A stretch of 64,000 nt of DNA from a bacterium. GTDB lineage: Bacteria > Auribacterota > Auribacteria > Auribacterales > Auribacteraceae. Shown here in pieces: positions 35,417-45,440 of the stretch. Below the pieces are notes generated by a model. It saw only the letters and a program-made list of their open reading frames with translations, was not told the origin of the DNA and ran no database searches. Where the stretch lies: the NCBI GenBank assembly GCA_018435605.1, contig JAHDNF010000019.1:1-64000 (forward strand). Direction: 5' to 3'. The position numbers and the translations under genes were made by a program. Numbering within the stretch: the stretch's first letter is position 1; every line of letters begins with the position of its first letter.

Positions 35417-36325
35417 TCAATCGAAGATGTGTTCTGTGATCAGTTCGGATATCAGCTCGGATATCCCCGCGTCCGTTGCCGGAACTCGTTTATGTTCGGT
35501 AGTGCCTAACACCACGCTTTCGATCTGTTTGACCCATGTAGGCGACCCGCCTAATCCGCAGAGCGATTCGTCCAGATCGATTTTCGATATATCCCATTCT
35601 TCTATGGGCTGGCTTGCGCCGTTGGATTCCAACCGTTTGGCGGTTTGCATAGCGGCTTCTTCTTTTGACAATCCGTCTTTCATCAGGCACATCATGAGTT
35701 CGGACGGGGTAGTCGCATTTTTGTAAACCTGAATCCGTTTTGCGGAACACGGACGCACGAACGATGTGCTGGTCGCGCAACAGGTAAGTAGCGCAGGCAT
35801 AGGGGTAGATTGTGTAGCAAACCCGTTTTCGATGATACGCTTGACTTCAATGGTATTTTTGTCCATTTTGACAATATCCTCGACGTAGGTGATCTGCGGG
35901 ATACCCAGTTTTTCAGCAACCTGCGGACCGACCTGCGCGGTATCGCCGTCAATGGCCTGTCTGCCGCTTATAATAAGGCTGTAACCGCCCATTTTTCTGA
36001 TGGCGTAGCTCAACACCATAGACGTCGCGAGAGTATCTGAGCCGGCGAATTTTCTGTCGGTCAAAAGCACGCATTTGTCTACGCCCCGATAGAGCGACTG
36101 GCGCAAAATTTCCACTGCCGACGGCGGACCCATGGTTAGTACGACGACTTTGCCGCCGTATTGATCTTTGAGTCGAAGCGCCATTTCCAGCGCCGCCATA
36201 TCGTCCGGATTGAAGATCGCCGGCAATGCCGCCCTGTTTACGGTTCCGTCTTCTTTCATCGCTTTACCGGTAATTTTCTTGGTATCCGGTACCTGCTTTG
36301 CCATAACAATATACGTTTTTTCCAT
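35417..36325 (-). CDS. etfB: Electron transfer flavoprotein, beta subunit (long form)
   Basis: A 302-residue subunit. It starts with YIVMAKQVPDTKKITGKAMK and shows the nucleotide-binding signature GRQAIDGDTAQVGPQVAEKL followed by GIPQITYVEDIV. Usual EtfB is about 250-265 residues; the extra length is a C-terminal arm with DESLCGLGGSPTWVKQIESV. Bifurcating EtfB proteins bind a second FAD here, where classical ones bind AMP, but the sequence alone does not settle which. It is the first gene of etfB-etfA-acd and has a strong promoter. Confidence 0.93.
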   Translation of the reverse strand: MEKTYIVMAKQVPDTKKITGKAMKEDGTVNRAALPAIFNPDDMAALEMALRLKDQYGGKVVVLTMGPPSAVEILRQSLYRGVDKCVLLTDRKFAGSDTLATSMVLSYAIRKMGGYSLIISGRQAIDGDTAQVGPQVAEKLGIPQITYVEDIVKMDKNTIEVKRIIENGFATQSTPMPALLTCCATSTSFVRPCSAKRIQVYKNATTPSELMMCLMKDGLSKEEAAMQTAKRLESNGASQPIEEWDISKIDLDESLCGLGGSPTWVKQIESVVLGTTEHKRVPATDAGISELISELITEHIFD

Positions 36326-36404
36326 GCTACCACCTTAATGTATGTTGGTTATCAATATGTTATGTTATAAATGGCTTGTTTTTTACTTTGAAAAGCGAAA
36401 AAGG

Positions 36405-36432
36405 ATTATATCAGATGAGAGGTGCAAGTCAA
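36405..36432 (-). promoter_or_regulatory. Promoter of etfB-etfA-acd
   Basis: On the minus strand TTGACT (36427-36432), a 16-base spacer and a perfect TATAAT (36405-36410), about 80 bases before the etfB ATG. This leaves a leader of roughly 70 bases. No Rex-like operator is visible next to it. Confidence 0.75.
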
Positions 36433-36695
36433 GTTTTTTTGCCGCCAGCCTCCAGCCTCCGGTTACTCACAACTTACCCTGCGTTTAGGTATAACTTATT
36501 CATACGTAGCACAGCTAAACAAAAACTTAAGACGATGCAAAAAGTTTTAAATTGTCAATATTTTAAATATATTACCGCGGATCAATGAAAAGGCTGGATG
36601 GAATTTTGAGATTCATATCAATCCGAAATATAAAACTTAACGAGCGGCGTAAAAAGTTTCAGTGATTAAGTTAAGGATACCCCGAAAAATTCGCG
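36433..36695. other. Intergenic region upstream of the etf promoter
   Basis: Together with the etf leader this makes about 370 bases without a gene. It contains a short CAGCCTCCAGCCTCCGG microrepeat near 36447 and AT-rich sequence, but no hairpin or gene that I can support. Confidence 0.4.
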
Positions 36696-37406
36696 TTACC
36701 GGACTTGCTGTACGGATTCCGCTTGCGCAGGAGTATTCTCGGATTCACCGGCTTGATAACTTACGTAAGGATAATTGTCGTCGTTGTCGTATATGAATGT
36801 CTTGTGCGACTTGATCTGCCCTAGAATCTCCTGCAGTTCCGCTAATTTCGCGATAGTTTCATTGCTAGCAGGAACGGCGGATTTATTTTTAAATACCAGT
36901 TCGTTTATTAATTTTTCCATACGCTCTACATACAAAAGGTCGATTTCTTTGCGGATTTCAAGCGACATTACCATCTGATTGAATATATCTGCCATATCGT
37001 GCAGTTGATCGTCTTTTCGAAACCGTATTTCATGTGAATACCGTCCATTTCTAACAATAGTCATGTACCGCTTTAACCTGTACAAGGGGCCTGCTATTTT
37101 ATGGCTGACAAATATCCCTATCAGGGCAAACACCACACTGGAAAAAGCCACTCCGCCGATGATAAAGTAATACATGCCCCGACTGATATCGGACAACGAA
37201 ATTTGTTCCGCTTCCGCTGATCCTACAAAATAGGTTATCAAACCGAGGTAATAATCATTAACGTATAACAGTATCAAGCTCATAGTTGCCGTGATGAGCG
37301 CTACTTCCAGTACCATCGCCATCGATATACGCAACTGCAGTTTGCTGTTGATCAAATACTTGCGCCTGAAAAAAGCCGGTCGTTCAGGATTGGTTTTGGT
37401 ATTCAT
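36696..37406 (-). CDS. Membrane protein with HAMP domain (no output domain)
   Basis: A 236-residue inner-membrane protein. The ATG at 37406 has GGGGGA seven bases upstream; the frame continues to a TTG at 37421 that overlaps that ribosome site. Two helices (about 25-50 and 85-110) flank a small periplasmic loop, then a HAMP-like segment (SHKIAGPLYRLKRYMTIVRN) and a coiled coil. There is no kinase, cyclase or methyl-accepting domain, so it may sense and relay through protein contact. The SHKIAGPLYRLK pattern is common in delta-proteobacterial and PVC HAMP proteins of unknown role. Confidence 0.78.
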   Translation of the reverse strand: MNTKTNPERPAFFRRKYLINSKLQLRISMAMVLEVALITATMSLILLYVNDYYLGLITYFVGSAEAEQISLSDISRGMYYFIIGGVAFSSVVFALIGIFVSHKIAGPLYRLKRYMTIVRNGRYSHEIRFRKDDQLHDMADIFNQMVMSLEIRKEIDLLYVERMEKLINELVFKNKSAVPASNETIAKLAELQEILGQIKSHKTFIYDNDDNYPYVSYQAGESENTPAQAESVQQVR

Positions 37407-37760
37407 CAGCGTATCCCCCAATGGAAAATATCAATGATTACACTTGTATCAATATTATAAGATCGGTAATTATCGAATAAAAATTAGTTTTTTATAAGTA
37501 ATGTTATCTTTTTTATTTTTCGAAACCTCTACAATCCATCAATTTCTACGAGTTATGCGGATAAACTCAACAATCATGAGTGCCCTTTGCTTTTGCATAG
37601 TGTTAGGCATTTGTTTTAGAATTTGCTGTGATATTGCCGGTAAATCGGGAGTGAAATTTTTTTATAGATTATGGTAGACTTAACAAGTATATACGTATTA
37701 CACTAAAACCAAGATCAGTTACTATAATACTACTTAATCACTGAGGAATAGCACAGGCAG
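37407..37760. other. Divergent AT-rich intergenic region
   Basis: About 350 bases between a minus-strand HAMP gene and a plus-strand glycosyltransferase gene. It is AT-rich, like the plus-strand gene. It must hold both promoters, but none stands out, and I see no small gene. Confidence 0.4.
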
Positions 37761-39569
37761 ATGGCTATTTATAAAAAACATATATTTATTCTAATACTGA
37801 TTTACATAATTTATAGTTCTATATTTATCTTTAATTCAAGTTTTTTACATCAGGGCAAGCGATATTTTGTGCTATTTGATGACGCTATGATATCTATGCG
37901 CTATGCAAAAAATCTTGCGGCCGGCGACGGTTTAGTTTGGAATTCTGGCGATGTAAAAGTTGAAGGATATACAAACCTATTATGGACTATAATTATGGCT
38001 GGTTTTCATAAATTAAACATTGATGAATCAAAAATCTGTTTAGGAATTCAAATTTTTGCATGTCTGCTAATGATTTTAAATCTAATTACCTTATCGAAAA
38101 TATTCACTCTTTTGGTAAAGGAAAAAGACAAATACTTTTGTGTTTTTGCACTGTTTTTAACCGCTTTTTTTTACTCATTAAATTACTGGTCGTTGTCTGG
38201 AATGGAAGTGAGTATTGTAACATTATTAGTTAGTCTATCCTCAATGATTGCCATCCAGAATCTTAGGAAATCTTCATTTAGTTATCTACTGTATTTTATA
38301 TTAGGTATTAATATTTTGATACGGGTTGACCTTCTCGGTCAAGCGCTGATAACGATTGCATATTTATCTTTAATAGATAAAAGAAACAGGTTTCGACATT
38401 TTTTTTATGGATCGAGTATAATATTGTTATTCATCTTAGGGCAGACTGCGTTTAGATTTTTTTACTATAACGAATTTTTGCCAAACACGTATTACCTTAA
38501 GATGACCGGAATCCCCTTAATGTATAGAATCAGCAGAGGGTTTTATTCAACAATCGGATGTTTTTATACGATGAATCCGCTTTTAATTCTATTACCTTTT
38601 TTTATATTAAAATTTAGACGGCAAAAAGAACTTATTTATCTTTGTTTACTAATATTAACACAAGTTTTATACAGCATCTACGTCGGTGGTGATGCATGGG
38701 AATGGACAACAGGCTTAAACCGATACATATCTATTATTTCCCCATTATATTTTGTTGTTTTTACATTGGCTGTCATGCGTCTTAAAAAAGTTGTCTTTAG
38801 TAAATCTCAGCATGCAGTTGTATTAAGATTAAAAAAATCCGCAAATGCACTTCTTGCCGCGTTATGTATAACAGCCGTTTTAAATATTTCTTCAGCCATA
38901 TTTTTACCCATGTTTAACCAGATACAATCTCTTAACTGGGATCAGTGGACTAAATTAACACGATTGTTTTCGGTAATAGAACCGATTATAGTTATTTTTC
39001 TATTTACTGGTTTCTATGTATCTAAAATAAATCTAAGTTTATTAAATAATATCCGCAGATATAGTATTCCCTTGATGAGTATTATCACATTATTAACATT
39101 TAACTCATTTTACGGGCCGTTTAGCCTTGCAGAATCCCTATTGATGAAAAAACCTTTTCTTTTCGATTCGGATATCATCTGGGCTAAAACCGGATTGAAA
39201 TACAAAGAAATTTTTACAAAAGATACGGTAATTGCAGTCACTGCCGCAGGCGCGACTGCGTATTTTTCAGAATTGAACACAATTGATCTTTTAGGAAAAG
39301 TGGATAAGTATGTAGCCCATCAGAAGGTAAATCTTGCTGATGGACTCAAAAAGTTTATAGATTTTTTTCCCGGTCATTCAAAGTGGGATTATGATTATTC
39401 CATAACAAAGTTACAACCAGATATAATCAAGAATATTCGCGTGCCATCAAGGGATTCTTTAGATTATTGTAAACAAAAGTATTTAGATCCGGATTATAAA
39501 GAGGAAAATATTGATGGATTCCGGTTTTATATAAGGAAAGATTCAGTAAATAAACTTAAAAACCAATGA
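37761..39569 (+). CDS. AT-rich GT-C family membrane glycosyltransferase (AftB-like motif)
   Basis: A 602-residue protein with about ten or more hydrophobic helices. The first periplasmic loop holds [20 protein letters not shown] and [17 protein letters not shown], the DDA-x-ISxRYAxNL pattern of GT-C transferases such as mycobacterial AftB and bacterial relatives that use polyprenyl-phosphate sugars. The paired aspartates are the expected catalytic site. A soluble domain follows the last helix (about 470-602). Codon use is markedly AT-rich against the neighbours, suggesting horizontal transfer as seen in surface-polysaccharide genes. It stands alone, so its acceptor is unknown. Confidence 0.78.
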   Translation: MAIYKKHIFILILIYIIYSSIFIFNSSFLHQGKRYFVLFDDAMISMRYAKNLAAGDGLVWNSGDVKVEGYTNLLWTIIMAGFHKLNIDESKICLGIQIFACLLMILNLITLSKIFTLLVKEKDKYFCVFALFLTAFFYSLNYWSLSGMEVSIVTLLVSLSSMIAIQNLRKSSFSYLLYFILGINILIRVDLLGQALITIAYLSLIDKRNRFRHFFYGSSIILLFILGQTAFRFFYYNEFLPNTYYLKMTGIPLMYRISRGFYSTIGCFYTMNPLLILLPFFILKFRRQKELIYLCLLILTQVLYSIYVGGDAWEWTTGLNRYISIISPLYFVVFTLAVMRLKKVVFSKSQHAVVLRLKKSANALLAALCITAVLNISSAIFLPMFNQIQSLNWDQWTKLTRLFSVIEPIIVIFLFTGFYVSKINLSLLNNIRRYSIPLMSIITLLTFNSFYGPFSLAESLLMKKPFLFDSDIIWAKTGLKYKEIFTKDTVIAVTAAGATAYFSELNTIDLLGKVDKYVAHQKVNLADGLKKFIDFFPGHSKWDYDYSITKLQPDIIKNIRVPSRDSLDYCKQKYLDPDYKEENIDGFRFYIRKDSVNKLKNQ

Positions 39570-39788
39570 ATCCGTAGGACACCAAAGGTGCCTGATATTG
39601 GTATAATAGATACATGCCTTCCGCTCCTGACGGTTTGCTGTAGACCGCAAAATTTTTAACCGGCAGGTTATCTACAAAATCTTTGTCGTTGTAGATGTTT
39701 TGATTTCTGTGCTATCATTTCAATCACTTCATGGGCACGGTTTTTAGTGTCTAAGCAACACTATTTGTTCGACTGATAAAAGGTTTTT

Positions 39789-42700
39789 ATGATGCGTTTT
39801 ATTGCCGATTTTCACATTCATTCCCACTTTTCCGTAGCGACCAGCAAAAAACTTGTGCCGGAATACCTTGAGTATTTCGCTAAACTAAAAGGTATTACCG
39901 TAATAGGTACAGGCGACTGCGTACATCCGGGCTGGTGTATGGAACTCAAAGAAAAACTGGAGCCGGCGGGCAACGGGTTGTTGCGCCTCAAACCGTCATA
40001 CAAACTACGTGATTCCTCGTTTCCGGAATTATCAGGAACTCTGGACAAAGATGTTTTTTTTATCCTGACAGCGGAAATCAGCAGTATTTACAAGAAAAAC
40101 GGGCGTGTGCGAAAAGTGCACAATTTGTGCGTGTTCCCCGATTTTTCAGCCGTAGAATCGTTGCAGGCCAGACTTGCGAGGATTGGCAATATCGCGTCGG
40201 ACGGGCGGCCGATACTAGGGCTAGACGCGAAAGATCTGCTTGAAATGCAACTTGATACCGCTACCGGTTCGTTCCTTGTGCCGGCGCATATCTGGACACC
40301 GTGGTTTTCTGTTTTAGGTTCCAAATCCGGTTTCGACACCATTGAAGAATGTTTCGAAGATTTGACCCCGCATATTTTCGCGCTTGAAACCGGTCTGTCG
40401 AGCGATCCTCCGATGAACTGGGCGTGCGGTTTTCTGGATTCGTTCCGTCTGATATCAAATTCCGATGCCCATTCGCCTGAAAAACTGGGCAGGGAAGCAA
40501 ACATTTTCGATACGGAACTATCTTATGACGGTATTTTTAACGCTTTGCGCCACGATGAAGGGTTCATCGGTACGATAGAGTTTTTTCCGCAGGAAGGCAA
40601 ATACCATTATGACGGACACCGCAAATGCGGTATATGCTGGGATCCTTCGCAGACAGTATCTAACAGCGGTATATGTCCTGTCTGCGGAAAACAAGTTACG
40701 CTCGGAGTAATGTATCGGGTAGCGGAACTGGCCGACAGACCTGCGGAAACTATAACGGAGCAGAGAAAAGATTTTTTTTCCATAACCTCATTGCCCGATA
40801 TAATCGCTGAAGTGATGGACAAAAAAAACGTATCCAAAGCGGTAACCGAGGAATATTTCAGGTTGATTCGCTCTGTTGGACCGGATTTTGACATTTTGCT
40901 CAATACGCCTGTAGATCAGATAAAACAAGCTGGAGGGGAATTACTTTCCGAGGCTATAAGGCGTCTTAGAAACGGGCAGGTTTATATTCAGGAAGGATAC
41001 GACGGCGAATTCGGCAGAATTACCATGTTCAAACCCGATGAATTGAAATCTTTCCTGCATCAATCTTCGCTTTTTGGCATCGACGGCGATTTTCCGGCGG
41101 TTGTGCCTGAGTCGCGACGGTCTATCAAGTTCGATATAGATCAATTCAAACAATTGAGCCGGACTGCCGGTTCGCGCGATGACCGTGAACAACAGCTAGA
41201 AGGTCATTCCGAAAATTTAAGCCAGCAAAAAGCAATATGCCACGGCGAGGGTGTTTGTATGGTTATTGCCGGACCCGGTACAGGCAAGACACGGGTGCTT
41301 ACCGAACGCATCGCATTTCTGATAGAAAATCTAAATGTGCCGCCAGCTTCCATTCTGGCGGTTACATTTTCCAACAAAGCCGCAGATGAGATGCGCGTAA
41401 GGCTTAGAAAACTGCCTGCGTGCGAACATGTTTCGGTTATGACGTTTCACTCTATGGGGCTATCCGTTTTAACCGAACACTGTCAAGTATTCGGCAGATC
41501 GCGTCCCTTTATCATAGCCGATAGTGACGAGTCAGCCCAATGGCTGGCAGACGCTGGCGTTGTACCTAAAAATAAGGTAAAATCCGTATTAAATGCTATT
41601 GAAGCGCATAAGCAGGGGATTGAGACAGACGGGTTTGAACAGGAGTATTTTGACCGGTACGAATCGATTATGCGTACTCAAAATGCTTTCGATCTTAGCG
41701 ATTTGCTGTATTTGCCCGTACTGCTGGCAAAAGAAAATCATGCTGTTTTGAACCGGTTACGCGAAAAATACCGGTGGATTTTGATTGACGAGTATCAAGA
41801 TATTAACCCTAGACAGTACGAGTTAATAACCATGATCGCCGGCTTGGGCAATCCGAATCTGTTTGTAATCGGCGACCCGAATCAGGCAATTTACGGGTTC
41901 CGCGGTTCCGACGTCAGGTTCATCGACCGGTTGCGAAACGATTATCCGGACGCGCAAACAGTTTGTTTATCGCGCAGTTACAGGTGTCCGTCGCCGGTGT
42001 TGAGGGTTGCCGGTCAGGCTTGCGGTGTAGCCGAGATACTCGACGGACGCCCTGATCCGATCAAAATACAAATTATAGAGACCGAAACGGACAGGAGCGA
42101 GGCTGATTTCATAGCCGGAACAATCGAATCCATGATGGGAGGCGTACGCGGTTTTTCCATAGACAGCGGTATGAGCGACGGCACACAACATGACGGTATC
42201 GGAAGTTTTTCCGATTTCGCGGTATTGTGCAGGACAACCGCCTTATTCGATGCGTTTATCAACGCTTTTTCCAATCACGGCATTCCGTACCAGCTTACAG
42301 GCGCTCAGCCGTTTTACGCTCAGGAACCGTGCAGGTCATTTCTAAAAAAACTGCGCGATATATATTGTGAGTCCATTATAAAGGAACGATTTGACGAAAA
42401 CTCATTCAAATTGACCGATTACGATACCGAACCGGCAGGTCTGTTCGCTCGTCAAAAACCGTTGCCGGTTATATTCGAGAAAACCATTGATAATTATGAT
42501 ATTCCTGTTTTATCTCGCCGACGGCTGATATCGCTTGCAGAACAGTTTGGCGCCGACTACAACGGTTTTTTTAACGCTCTGGTTACCCGTCAGGCAATAG
42601 ACGATTTCGACCCGCGCGCCGAAGCGGTGTCGCTTATGACACTGCATGCTTCCAAAGGGCTTGAGTTTAACGCGGTTTTCATACCCGCTTGCGAACAGGG

Positions 42701-42968
42701 TATCATCCCGTTTGAGCTGTTTGGTAAAAAACAGGGCGATGAACTTTTTGAGGAAGAACGCCTTTTTTATGTAGGCGCAACCCGCACGAAACGATATCTG
42801 TATCTTACGCACGCTAAAAAACGATCCGTTATGGGCAGAGTCATTCAATCTCAACGCAGTAGCCTGCTCGACCGTATCGACGAACAACTGCTCGAATTGC
42901 AAAAACGGACGGTTAAACCTAATCAACCTTCGTTACAGCTTGATCTCTTTGAGGCGTATCCTTTTTGA
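39789..42968 (+). CDS. Endonuclease Q-like PHP nuclease fused to UvrD-type helicase
   Basis: A 1059-residue fusion. Residues 1-400 match the EndoQ family: PHP metal motifs DFHIHSHFS (7-15), IGTGDCVHPGW (39-49), VPAHIWTPWFS and SNSDAHSPEKLG, then a zinc ribbon with CGIC and CPVCGKQ. EndoQ cuts DNA 5' to deaminated bases such as uracil and hypoxanthine. From about residue 470 a superfamily 1A helicase follows: GPGTGKTRVLTERIAF (Walker A near 494), AVTFSNKAADEMRVRL, LIDEYQDINPRQYEL, GDPNQAIYGFRGSD and LMTLHASKGLEFNAVFIPAC. The fusion implies incision and unwinding of damaged DNA by one protein. It is a single gene with no partner nearby. Confidence 0.9.
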   Translation: MMRFIADFHIHSHFSVATSKKLVPEYLEYFAKLKGITVIGTGDCVHPGWCMELKEKLEPAGNGLLRLKPSYKLRDSSFPELSGTLDKDVFFILTAEISSIYKKNGRVRKVHNLCVFPDFSAVESLQARLARIGNIASDGRPILGLDAKDLLEMQLDTATGSFLVPAHIWTPWFSVLGSKSGFDTIEECFEDLTPHIFALETGLSSDPPMNWACGFLDSFRLISNSDAHSPEKLGREANIFDTELSYDGIFNALRHDEGFIGTIEFFPQEGKYHYDGHRKCGICWDPSQTVSNSGICPVCGKQVTLGVMYRVAELADRPAETITEQRKDFFSITSLPDIIAEVMDKKNVSKAVTEEYFRLIRSVGPDFDILLNTPVDQIKQAGGELLSEAIRRLRNGQVYIQEGYDGEFGRITMFKPDELKSFLHQSSLFGIDGDFPAVVPESRRSIKFDIDQFKQLSRTAGSRDDREQQLEGHSENLSQQKAICHGEGVCMVIAGPGTGKTRVLTERIAFLIENLNVPPASILAVTFSNKAADEMRVRLRKLPACEHVSVMTFHSMGLSVLTEHCQVFGRSRPFIIADSDESAQWLADAGVVPKNKVKSVLNAIEAHKQGIETDGFEQEYFDRYESIMRTQNAFDLSDLLYLPVLLAKENHAVLNRLREKYRWILIDEYQDINPRQYELITMIAGLGNPNLFVIGDPNQAIYGFRGSDVRFIDRLRNDYPDAQTVCLSRSYRCPSPVLRVAGQACGVAEILDGRPDPIKIQIIETETDRSEADFIAGTIESMMGGVRGFSIDSGMSDGTQHDGIGSFSDFAVLCRTTALFDAFINAFSNHGIPYQLTGAQPFYAQEPCRSFLKKLRDIYCESIIKERFDENSFKLTDYDTEPAGLFARQKPLPVIFEKTIDNYDIPVLSRRRLISLAEQFGADYNGFFNALVTRQAIDDFDPRAEAVSLMTLHASKGLEFNAVFIPACEQGIIPFELFGKKQGDELFEEERLFYVGATRTKRYLYLTHAKKRSVMGRVIQSQRSSLLDRIDEQLLELQKRTVKPNQPSLQLDLFEAYPF

Positions 42969-43457
42969 GCCGTTCGGGCTGTGCATCCTGAACACCGGCA
43001 GGAGCGCACCTATACCGTGCTTGTAAAAATCAAAATAATAAAATTTTAAATATTTTTTGCTTGAAAATGCAATATATGTTAAATTTCTCTCGGAACACTT
43101 CGTGAACAGCAAAAGTTTTTTTTGCACTGTCCGGCGCATCCGTTTATCCTGCGAAATCCCATGATTGTCTTAATAGTCTGATGTTTTATCTATCTATAGT
43201 ATCCTGCTTGCTTAAAATTTTTATAAAAAGGTTATTTTCAATACTTATGCTTTATAAAATGGACGTTACGACGCGAAAACCTCAATACTATGGCCAGTCG
43301 TTTTTATGCCCCGTAAAACTATTACACATGATTTTACTTTTGTATGATTATGCAAAACAGATCATTTTAGCTAAAACATAGCTGACTACTTACTAAAAGG
43401 GAACAGTATCTGTAACCCATTGTCCAGAATTTACAACCAAAAAAAGGAGAACGGAAA
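42969..43457 (+). other. Long intergenic region before PEP-CTERM genes
   Basis: About 490 bases, AT-rich in its centre. A 66-codon frame at 43181-43381 has no ribosome site or recognisable product. The 3' end carries AAAAGGAGAACGG, the ribosome site of the next gene. I see no clear promoter or RNA. Confidence 0.45.
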
Positions 43458-44057
43458 ATGAAAGAAGTAAAAAAATTGTACGGATTTTTAATTGTGCTAC
43501 TGCTTATCGCGTCAAATTCGCAGGCATTTAATTTTGATTTTTATGACGAGGTAGTTGCAAACCAACAAATATCAAGTCTTTCTGGCGAAAGATACGATGG
43601 ATTTACGGCAAATTTGAAGTTTCCAACCAGCGCGTCGTCAGAATATTATCCATTATCTTACAATGACATAACCAGATTTGAGATTACGCTGGCCGGATAT
43701 GGAAATGCGCCTAACGGTGATATAAGCGTTTATCTTAATCTGAATTCAATGTGGATTGAACTTGCTTCGTATACAGTTGATGAAAATGACGAATTTTGCT
43801 TAAAAGTCGATCTTAAAAACGATAAAGAGGTAGAATCGTATATTAACGGCGACGACTTTATGGGTATCGATTCTTTTCAGGTCGCTTACGGAGGCAATTT
43901 TTCCCATTCGAGCACATCTGTGAATTTGGAGTGGAGCGGTGGATATGTAATGATGGTTGTGGTTGTGCCTGAACCCGAACCGATACCTGAACCTGCATCT
44001 TTAATATTGCTACTGGCTGGTATATTGAAATTGTCGTTACGATCAATTAAAAGATAA
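43458..44057 (+). CDS. PEP-CTERM protein (199 aa)
   Basis: A secreted protein with signal peptide MKEVKKLYGFLIVLLLIASN and a C-terminal PEP-CTERM signal (EPEPIPEPASLILLLAGI, then a basic RSIKR end). The mature middle (about 25-165) is a beta-rich domain without cysteine clusters or catalytic motif. An AAGGAG site precedes the ATG. It would be exported and then processed by an exosortase not present in this window. The next gene, 36 bases on, encodes a second PEP-CTERM protein, so they are probably co-expressed surface components. Confidence 0.85.
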   Translation: MKEVKKLYGFLIVLLLIASNSQAFNFDFYDEVVANQQISSLSGERYDGFTANLKFPTSASSEYYPLSYNDITRFEITLAGYGNAPNGDISVYLNLNSMWIELASYTVDENDEFCLKVDLKNDKEVESYINGDDFMGIDSFQVAYGGNFSHSSTSVNLEWSGGYVMMVVVVPEPEPIPEPASLILLLAGILKLSLRSIKR

Positions 44058-44093
44058 CCACACCATGCCCAGATAAAAAGAAAGGAATTCTTT

Positions 44094-45290
44094 ATGAGAT
44101 CGATTAAACTTTATCCTTTATACGGGTTTTGCGCCGTATCGGCAATATTGCTTCTGTTCGCACTCGACACCCGCGCGTCAGGCGAATACGAGATATATGA
44201 CGTTACCCCTCCATATTCCAACTATACACACGCATATGCGTTTGACCTGAATGAAGACGACCAAGTCGTCGGCAAGATCAGCGATAGCGTCAGTACCGAT
44301 GATTTCAGTTCATCCGGCGCGTTTATTTATTCCGCTGGTATATGGACTAATCTGGATGTTCCTCCAAAAGGCCTTGACGGCGCTTACGGTATAAATGAAT
44401 CGCAAGAAGTAGCAGGGTACGGTATTCCGTCCGACGCATGGGACTTTCATGCGTATCGCTATGACCACATATCCATGACAACCACGGATATCGGCAATCT
44501 TGAAAACAACTATGAGTTTGGTGTGGCAGTAGCCAGTGATATCAACGATTCAGGAGCTATTGTAGGTTATTCTATCGCACCGTCAGGGTATCCTCATGCT
44601 TTCAAATACGAATCCGCAACGATGATCGATCTGTCTGTAGGGTCAGTTTATTACTCAGGTTATACAAGTGTGGCGAACGCTATAAATAACAATGGAGTAG
44701 TGGTCGGGTCTATATCGCCTATTAGCGCCAATCCTCCTGCTTATGCGTTTATGTGGACAGAAGCTGGTAAAATGGTAAGACTAGACAACCTAGGTTTAGG
44801 CATCTATTCCGAAGCGCACGATATCAATGATTTAGGATATATAGTCGGGTTTACTAAAGATACTAATGGCAAAAGCCATGCGTTTTTATGTTTAGGTGCG
44901 TTAGGCGCAAAGGTTGTACTCGATGAACTGCCATCAGGCACATGGAGCGAAGCGTACGGGATAAACAACAACATGCAGATTGTCGGTTCTTCCGATAACC
45001 AAGCTGTTTTATGGGAAAAAAATAGTTTGGGCGAGTATGAAGCGTTGAACCTGAATGATTTTCTTCCTGAAGGGTCGTTGTGGACGCTCGTTGCGGCATA
45101 CAGCATCAACGATAAAGGAAGTATAGTCGGATGGGGCACAATACAGGGCGAAAGCGGTTTTCGCGCTTTTCTTTTACAAGCCAACTACGACGGTGTGCCC
45201 ATACCCGAACCTTTATCCATATTGCTACTACTGGGCTCAATAGTCGGTATTATTTTTAAGAATCGTCTGCAATCAGATAATATCAAATGA
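44094..45290 (+). CDS. PEP-CTERM protein with HAF repeats
   Basis: A 398-residue exported protein. After the signal sequence come about six HAF-type beta repeats, each with the pattern A-x-x-IND-x-G-x-IVG; examples are ASDINDSGAIVGYSIAPSGY, ANAINNNGVVVGSI, AHDINDLGYIVGFTKDTNGK and SINDKGSIVGWGTIQGESGF. This repeat gives a propeller- or helix-like extracellular structure. The end is the PEP-CTERM signal PIPEPLSILLLLGSIVGIIF with a short basic tail. The surface ligand is unknown. A 32-base hairpin follows the stop. Confidence 0.88.
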   Translation: MRSIKLYPLYGFCAVSAILLLFALDTRASGEYEIYDVTPPYSNYTHAYAFDLNEDDQVVGKISDSVSTDDFSSSGAFIYSAGIWTNLDVPPKGLDGAYGINESQEVAGYGIPSDAWDFHAYRYDHISMTTTDIGNLENNYEFGVAVASDINDSGAIVGYSIAPSGYPHAFKYESATMIDLSVGSVYYSGYTSVANAINNNGVVVGSISPISANPPAYAFMWTEAGKMVRLDNLGLGIYSEAHDINDLGYIVGFTKDTNGKSHAFLCLGALGAKVVLDELPSGTWSEAYGINNNMQIVGSSDNQAVLWEKNSLGEYEALNLNDFLPEGSLWTLVAAYSINDKGSIVGWGTIQGESGFRAFLLQANYDGVPIPEPLSILLLLGSIVGIIFKNRLQSDNIK

Positions 45291-45303
45291 GATATATGTT
45301 ATA

Positions 45304-45335
45304 TGGGAGGATAATCCGGTGCGTTTATCCTCCCA
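45304..45335 (+). terminator. Hairpin after the HAF-repeat gene
   Basis: TGGGAGGATAA and TTATCCTCCCA form an 11-bp stem 14 bases after the stop. Only AATAAATG follows, not a T-run, so termination would be weak. Confidence 0.5.
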
Positions 45336-45376
45336 ATAAATGTTCGACTTATATATACTGCGTATAATTTCGCTTG

Positions 45377-45409
45377 AAAAAAAATCGGGAGAGCCGCAAC
45401 TCTCCCGAT
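45377..45409 (-). terminator. Terminator of the PilZ fusion gene
   Basis: ATCGGGAGAG and CTCTCCCGAT make a 10-bp perfect stem with a six-base loop; on the minus strand a run of T follows. It lies about 30 bases after the PilZ-gene stop. Confidence 0.9.
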
Positions 45410-45440
45410 GAAATTTTATTTTAACCGCATTCTCATGGAT

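Noticed and set aside
43181-43381. 66-codon open frame in the gap before the PEP-CTERM genes
   Set aside because: No ribosome site, no recognisable product, and located in AT-rich intergenic sequence.
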